Part shown: piece by piece, positions 5,509 to 9,935 of the stretch
Layout of the letters: every line of letters starts with the position of its first letter
Numbering within the stretch: the stretch's first letter is position 1
Assembly (NCBI GenBank): GCA_002501085.1
Contig: DLRL01000088.1
Span: 9,584-19,518, forward strand
DNA from: Gemmatimonadales bacterium UBA7889
Lineage (GTDB): Bacteria; Gemmatimonadota; Gemmatimonadetes; Longimicrobiales; Gaopeijiaceae
Direction of reading: 5' to 3'
DNA length: 9,935 nt
Translations under genes and position numbers: made by a program
Notes under the pieces: model-generated
The model's input: only the letters and a program-made list of their open reading frames with translations
What the model was told of the DNA's origin: nothing
The model's database searches: none

Positions 5509-6843
5509 TCAGCCGCCGCAGCCCTGGCCGTTCAAGTGACAGTTGGCCCGGATTTCGATAATCGTGATCGGTAGCATCTCGCCCGGCGTAGAAATCGCGT
5601 CAGACTGAGCTTCCCATTTCGGATCTGTGAGGGCAAACCGGTACATATCGGCAAGCCTTAGACCCATGATCATCGTGTTCGCGCGGCGTGTGTGCTGCAA
5701 CATGTCGTTGTTTGAAATCTGACCAGAAAACGCGGTCAGACCATCCATTGCACGAATATGGTTAATGTGCGTCGTGAACGTGGCGGCATCACCACTCGCT
5801 AAACCATTCTCAGCGAGGATGAGATGCATGAGCCGTGTGGATGAGATCGTAAGAGGCGAATAGTAACCACAGTTACCTGCAGCCGATCCACATCCCCAGT
5901 TTGTCATCCTCTTCGTCACGGCAGGATCGACGATATTATCGATCGGATCCATCATCGCGACACCAGTTCTGTTGTTATTGGCATCGAGCGTGACCAACTC
6001 GGTGGTATACTGGTTTTCCTTACGGTCGTTAATCCACCCCGCCATGCTATTTTGCTGAGAGCCTGACGAGTAAACCAAGTCGTAGTTATCGTCCGCGCTG
6101 TTGCCACCGGCGGCCGTAATCACGGCTTGCGCGTCAGCTGCTGCCGCGGAGGCATTCACTGTCGTAAACGTACCTGACGCTGTTGGATTGATCACGTCCC
6201 AGATCGCCCGGGACTGATATGCACGGGCGCGCATGGCCTTCGCTGCCAACGCCTTATCTGCGTTCCCGAGGGTTTCAAAGCTACTGATGGCCGTACTCAG
6301 ATACGCTATTCCCTGGTCGAGTACCGTAGACATGCTCCCTGGCCCGACAGGAGGGCCGGACTCGGTCTTATCCGAGAACGCGAAGTCTTCCATAACCTCA
6401 CCGATGACCGTGTACATGATCCCGGCAAAGTGGTTAGCCCGAGCTAGGTCGTATCCGAAGCTTGGATCGTCGGCAACATGGCCCTGAAGAATCTTGATGG
6501 CCTGGTCAGCCATCCAGCGACCACGTCCAACACTCGGGAACGCTCCATCACTAAACTCGTTCTCCGGGTTACCGATGAATCCCTGATCCAATGCTAGCCA
6601 CGCATCACGTGATCCAATCCAATAGACCTCGTCTGATGTGACGAGATACGGCTGCCAGATTTGTGAAATCGCTGACGACACAAGCGACAGCGAGCCGTTG
6701 ACGACAGCCGAAGCCGCCGCCGCATTGGAAATGGATTCCTCAACCAGGTTATTTGGGTTATTCACGTCTAGTAGGTCACCGCAGCCCGATAGTGTGAGCG
6801 CGGTTACCAGTGTTAAGACGGAAGCCTTTATTCTCTTTGTCAT
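5509..6843 (-). CDS. SusD/RagB-type outer-membrane substrate-binding lipoprotein
   Basis: A 444-aa lipoprotein; signal peptide with lipobox LSGC gives acylated Cys21, followed by GDLLDVNNPNNLVEESI, the typical SusD/RagB opening (LDVxNPN). Helical TPR-like segments follow (AIKILQGHVA, ARANHFAGIMYTVIGEVMEDFAF, LDQGIAYLSTAISSF, KALAAKAMRARAYQSRAIWD). The conserved C-terminal pattern MIMGLRLADMYRF...STPGEMLPITIIEIRAN also fits. Known family role: a surface lid over a SusC barrel that captures substrate and hands it over for TonB-driven import. It is 15 bp downstream of the SusC gene with a GGGAGG ribosome site 8 bases before its ATG, so the two form one transcript and complex. The protein ends in two cysteines (NCHLNGQGCGG), and another pair lies at WGCGSAAGNCGYY, possibly disulphides. 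The substrate is unknown because no degradative enzyme is nearby. Confidence 0.93.
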   Translation of the reverse strand: MTKRIKASVLTLVTALTLSGCGDLLDVNNPNNLVEESISNAAAASAVVNGSLSLVSSAISQIWQPYLVTSDEVYWIGSRDAWLALDQGFIGNPENEFSDGAFPSVGRGRWMADQAIKILQGHVADDPSFGYDLARANHFAGIMYTVIGEVMEDFAFSDKTESGPPVGPGSMSTVLDQGIAYLSTAISSFETLGNADKALAAKAMRARAYQSRAIWDVINPTASGTFTTVNASAAAADAQAVITAAGGNSADDNYDLVYSSGSQQNSMAGWINDRKENQYTTELVTLDANNNRTGVAMMDPIDNIVDPAVTKRMTNWGCGSAAGNCGYYSPLTISSTRLMHLILAENGLASGDAATFTTHINHIRAMDGLTAFSGQISNNDMLQHTRRANTMIMGLRLADMYRFALTDPKWEAQSDAISTPGEMLPITIIEIRANCHLNGQGCGG

Positions 6844-6858
6844 TTCTCTAGCCTCCCG

Positions 6859-9800
6859 TTAGAACGTGACCCGAGTGGACAAGGTAAACCGCCGTGGAAT
6901 CGGCAGTCCCCAGCCCTCGGTCGCGTCAAGGAAGTTACAGTTTAAGCCACCGTTACAGCGGCCAGTTACGTTACCCTCAGGGTCCATACCCGGATAGTTA
7001 CCAGGCATGTACAGGTATGAGTTCCTAGCCCCAAGGTTGATTGTCGCAGTTGACAGACCCCAACCACTGACGACGTCAGCCGGTACGCGATACGAGAGCG
7101 AGAGCTCACGTAGGCGGATGAAGCTGGCCTCATAGATTGCGTTCATCCCACTCATCGGAGCCAGTGACTCTACTTGCGTCGCCCACTCGATGGCAGCATC
7201 CAACCGGTCCTGCGCCGATGTTGCCGGATTGAGCATAGTAGACCATAAGCGAGCCGACTGTGGTGTGTTACGACCGATGAAGGAATTCGAGCGCCTGAAC
7301 TGGCCAGACAGGTCTTGGGCGTGGTAACCAAGTTTGTACTCCGCTAGTGCTGCGAGCTCGAAGTTCCCTGCGAACGCTAGATTGAAACCAAACGAACCAG
7401 CCCAATCTGGTGCTGGCTTACCAAGATAGGTCTCAAGTAGTCCCGCCCCACAGTTGTGAGACACGAACTGACCATTCGGTGAATCAAAATCAGAGTTACC
7501 GATCGCGAGCGGCTTGAAGCTGCTCGGATCAACTGGGCCGGCGAAGTACTCCAGCGCCGCGGCCTGAGTCGGTTCTGTGCATGTACCGTCAATGTTCAAC
7601 GGGATCGCTACATCGGCAGTCTTCGCTCCGAAGAACGATGCAGGAGCATAGCCCTGCAAGATGTAGTTCCTGTAACGAGGATAGGTGTTACCGGTCTTGA
7701 GCGGCGGTGCGCCACCCATGTCGGATACCTTCTCCGTAAGGTAGGCCCCATTGGCGAATACGTTCAAACTTATCGACTCAGTCTGGATGAGCGAGCCACG
7801 CAGATTTAACTCCATACCCCAGGCGTCCAATGACCCGATGTTTGAAAGCTGTGTTTGCGTGAACCCACCTGTAACCGGATAACGGCGAGCCACTAGGGCA
7901 TCGGCCACATTCCGCGTCCAGTAGGTCGCATCGAGCGACCATGTATCGTCAAATAGTCCGATCTCAGTACCGAACTCCCATTCAGTAGAGACCTCAGGCT
8001 TGAGACCTGCATTACCGAGGTTTGCCGGCTGGACACCTGGTCCTTCCTCAGAAGGCTGAGGTGAGAACGTAGTGAATTTGTCGAACGCGCCAGGCTGTAA
8101 GCCAGACTGTCCGATTGCACCACGAAGCCGGAACGTGGAGATGAGATCACTGTTCCATTCCAGCCCTTGGCTCGGAATCACTGAGAGTGAAGCCTTAGGA
8201 TAGAAAGCTGTACTGAACTCTGACCCGAAAGCCGAGTTCGCATCCCAGCGGCCACCCACTGTGGCAAAGACCCAGTCATTCCAACCGAGCTGGTCCTGGA
8301 TATATCCACCAATCTGTGTCACCCGCACCCAAGACTCGAATGAGCCTTCGTTCGCGAGCGCAGATAGTGTTTCAAGTCCCGGACCTGGGAAATCACGGCC
8401 GCTACCACCAGCGTACTGATTCTGGCGCAAGAAGCCCTGGCCACCAAACAGAAGGGTGTTCTCGAACGTCATGTCACCCACATCCATGTTATTGATGTAG
8501 GAACCCTTCATGTCCGCCGTAATCTCACGGCTACGGTGCTCCTGGACGTTACGAGATCCGTCCGGCGTTGAGCCACTGAATCCGTCCACATTCCACTTAT
8601 AAGGACGGAAGTTGAACGTGTCATCGGAAGTGAAGTCCACACCGAACGTACCGTCTAGGCGGAATCCGTCCATCGGTGTGTAGCCCATATTCATGGAACC
8701 AGCAAAGTGACTCGAATTCGCAACGTTCAACTGGTACATGTTCTCGCGCGTAGTCGCGAAGGCCGGATTACCGTAAAGGTTGCTAGCCGAGGCCTTATGC
8801 AACTGCGACATCAGAGCTGAGCTGAACACGCCGTAAATGTTGTTCGAGTTATCAGGCGTGTGATGCTCCATGTCCGAGTACAGGGTCGAGATACCAATGC
8901 GGATCTTATCACTCGGGATGATCGTGAAGTTCGAATTGAGCGATACTCGGCGGTTCGTGTCGACTTCAGGATCGAGGCCCTCGACCGGCTCAAAATTCTG
9001 AGCCGCGTCGTAACCGCCATCCTCGTCAGCAAAGCGCCCTGAGACATAATACTGGAACGCTTCAGAACCACCTGACGCTGACGCCGAATAGGTCTGGTTG
9101 AACCCAGTCTCAAGCATTGTTGGGACCAAAGGCTCTTCGATTACTTCATAGAGCCCAACGCTTTTACCCCAACGAGAAGAAATCATCGCCTGCTCATCGG
9201 CAGTACGAGCGAACCCAGCAATGTTGTTAATCCGGTTTGTGGGCACCTGGATACCGGTGAAATCCGCCTGAGCAGTGAAGCGCGGTGCTCCTGCGCGTCC
9301 TTTTTTAGTGAAGATCTGGATCACACCGTTGGATGCCTCGGTGCCATACAGCGTGGCCGCTGCCGCACCCTTCAGTATCTCTATCCGCTCAATTGATTCG
9401 GGGGGGATGTCGTCGAGCCGAGAAGGATTACCCTGTCCATTAAAATTCTGAACGGCAGAGCGATCCACCCGGATTCCATCCACGTACACGATTGGCTCGT
9501 TCAGCTGAGATAGCGACGAAGATCCGCGAATCCGGATGCGCGCGCCTTCACCAGTGAAGCCGGATGAAGGTAGAGCAACCACACCGGGTTCTCGTCCCGC
9601 AATCAACTGTGAGAAGTCCGAGATCGGAGCATTCTCAAGTGTCGCAACATCAAGCGTCGCGATCGTGTTGCCGAGTTTACGTTTCTCAGTGGCGATTCCA
9701 GCACCGGTGACCACGATCTCGTCCAGAGTGATCGCGGTTTGTGCCAGACCGATATCAACCTGAACCGACTGACCGGCCCCTACCGTGACTGTTTGTTCGC

Positions 9801-9935
9801 CAGACCGATAGCCGACCAGTTCAGCGGTCAGCGTATACTCGCCTGCTGGTACGTTTAGAAGTAAGAAACGGCCGGCTGCATTTGTTAAGGCACCGATACC
9901 GGTACCCGGAATGTAGACCTGGGCCGCCTCAAGTG
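6859..9935 (-). CDS. SusC/RagA-type TonB-dependent outer-membrane transporter, N-terminus outside window
   Basis: The reading frame stays open to the window edge, giving 1024 codons; the start and signal peptide lie beyond 9935. From the edge: a carboxypeptidase-regulatory-like domain at about residues 1-65 (VYIPGTGIGALTNAAGRFLL, then VPAGEYTLTAELVGY); the signature LDEIVVTGAG at 70-79 (9697-9726), which precedes the plug in this family; a plug domain at about 85-200 with IRIRGSSSL, PIVYVDGIRVD, RIEILKGAAAATLYGTEASNG and IFTKKG; then a long beta-barrel ending in RRFTLSTRVTF, whose final Phe fits the Bam recognition signal. Known role: TonB/ExbBD-powered import across the outer membrane, with SusD as the lid. 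The plug style (AGIATEKRKLGNTIATLDV) resembles Gemmatimonadota paralogues. Starting the gene at the GTG at 9714 would remove the N-terminal domain and is wrong. Substrate unknown. Confidence 0.95.
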   Translation of the reverse strand, partial: LEAAQVYIPGTGIGALTNAAGRFLLLNVPAGEYTLTAELVGYRSGEQTVTVGAGQSVQVDIGLAQTAITLDEIVVTGAGIATEKRKLGNTIATLDVATLENAPISDFSQLIAGREPGVVALPSSGFTGEGARIRIRGSSSLSQLNEPIVYVDGIRVDRSAVQNFNGQGNPSRLDDIPPESIERIEILKGAAAATLYGTEASNGVIQIFTKKGRAGAPRFTAQADFTGIQVPTNRINNIAGFARTADEQAMISSRWGKSVGLYEVIEEPLVPTMLETGFNQTYSASASGGSEAFQYYVSGRFADEDGGYDAAQNFEPVEGLDPEVDTNRRVSLNSNFTIIPSDKIRIGISTLYSDMEHHTPDNSNNIYGVFSSALMSQLHKASASNLYGNPAFATTRENMYQLNVANSSHFAGSMNMGYTPMDGFRLDGTFGVDFTSDDTFNFRPYKWNVDGFSGSTPDGSRNVQEHRSREITADMKGSYINNMDVGDMTFENTLLFGGQGFLRQNQYAGGSGRDFPGPGLETLSALANEGSFESWVRVTQIGGYIQDQLGWNDWVFATVGGRWDANSAFGSEFSTAFYPKASLSVIPSQGLEWNSDLISTFRLRGAIGQSGLQPGAFDKFTTFSPQPSEEGPGVQPANLGNAGLKPEVSTEWEFGTEIGLFDDTWSLDATYWTRNVADALVARRYPVTGGFTQTQLSNIGSLDAWGMELNLRGSLIQTESISLNVFANGAYLTEKVSDMGGAPPLKTGNTYPRYRNYILQGYAPASFFGAKTADVAIPLNIDGTCTEPTQAAALEYFAGPVDPSSFKPLAIGNSDFDSPNGQFVSHNCGAGLLETYLGKPAPDWAGSFGFNLAFAGNFELAALAEYKLGYHAQDLSGQFRRSNSFIGRNTPQSARLWSTMLNPATSAQDRLDAAIEWATQVESLAPMSGMNAIYEASFIRLRELSLSYRVPADVVSGWGLSTATINLGARNSYLYMPGNYPGMDPEGNVTGRCNGGLNCNFLDATEGWGLPIPRRFTLSTRVTF

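Noticed and set aside
5444..5511. Possible Sec codon at the SusD stop: UGA after CGG, with a hairpin three bases later and an open frame beyond, in a genome with tRNA-Sec.
   Set aside because: The hairpin loop comes too soon after UGA for a bacterial SECIS and lacks the apical G. The extension would run through the terminator and resembles nothing in the family, and the protein already ends where SusD proteins end.
8811..9113. Minus-strand open frame of 100 codons, Arg/Ser-rich.
   Set aside because: It lies entirely inside the SusC-type gene in another frame. Its composition is the usual artefact of frame-shifting a barrel gene.
6859..9714. SusC-type gene starting at the GTG at 9714.
   Set aside because: The upstream frame is open to the window edge and encodes a clear regulatory-like domain plus the LDEIVV signature, so the gene is simply cut by the window.

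Overview
The window looks like chromosome from a diderm bacterium of the Gemmatimonadota, or less likely the Bacteroidota. This is inferred from a SusC/SusD pair with a Gemmatimonadota-style plug and C-termini, a Bacteroidota/Gemmatimonadota-type LpxH phosphatase, a DUF5683-like membrane protein, an LptE-family lipoprotein, many lipobox signal peptides and a moderate GC content. No sequence search was run, so the phylum is a judgement. There are nine protein genes and one tRNA gene. I see no insertion sequence, phage gene, CRISPR array or origin.

Left part (1-2743), envelope biogenesis: an lptE-like gene (32-544) and an upstream LolB/LolA-fold-like lipoprotein gene (541-1251) form a minus-strand pair joined by an ATGA overlap. 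Divergent from them on the plus strand are an LpxH-family UDP-2,3-diacylglucosamine diphosphatase gene (about 1277/1325-2083) and a DUF5683-like small membrane protein gene (2080-2718), again joined by ATGA. Lipid A synthesis (LpxH) and LPS export to the outer surface (LptE) thus sit back to back.

Middle (2744-4469): a minus-strand selenocysteine tRNA gene with anticodon UCA, 8-nt acceptor strands, a 6-bp D stem, a long variable arm and encoded CCA. It is the least expected element here and implies a Sec pathway elsewhere in the genome. Upstream of it is a PlsC/GPAT-type acyltransferase with C-terminal membrane segments (2946-4283), then a 186-bp gap holding a 12-bp perfect inverted repeat.

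Right part (4470-9935), minus strand: a SusC-type TonB-dependent transporter, cut by the window edge at its N-terminus, is followed 15 bp later by its SusD-type lipoprotein partner. A strong intrinsic terminator follows. Beyond it are two short, unrecognised lipoprotein genes (4970-5407 and 4470-4973) coupled by ATGA. The transporter and lipoprotein should form an outer-membrane nutrient-uptake complex. No glycosidase, peptidase or regulator is present to reveal the substrate.

I found no clearly new defence or mobile system. The points most worth a second look are the tRNA-Sec, the unknown lipoprotein pair behind the SusCD terminator, and the palindrome on the start codon of the first of that pair.
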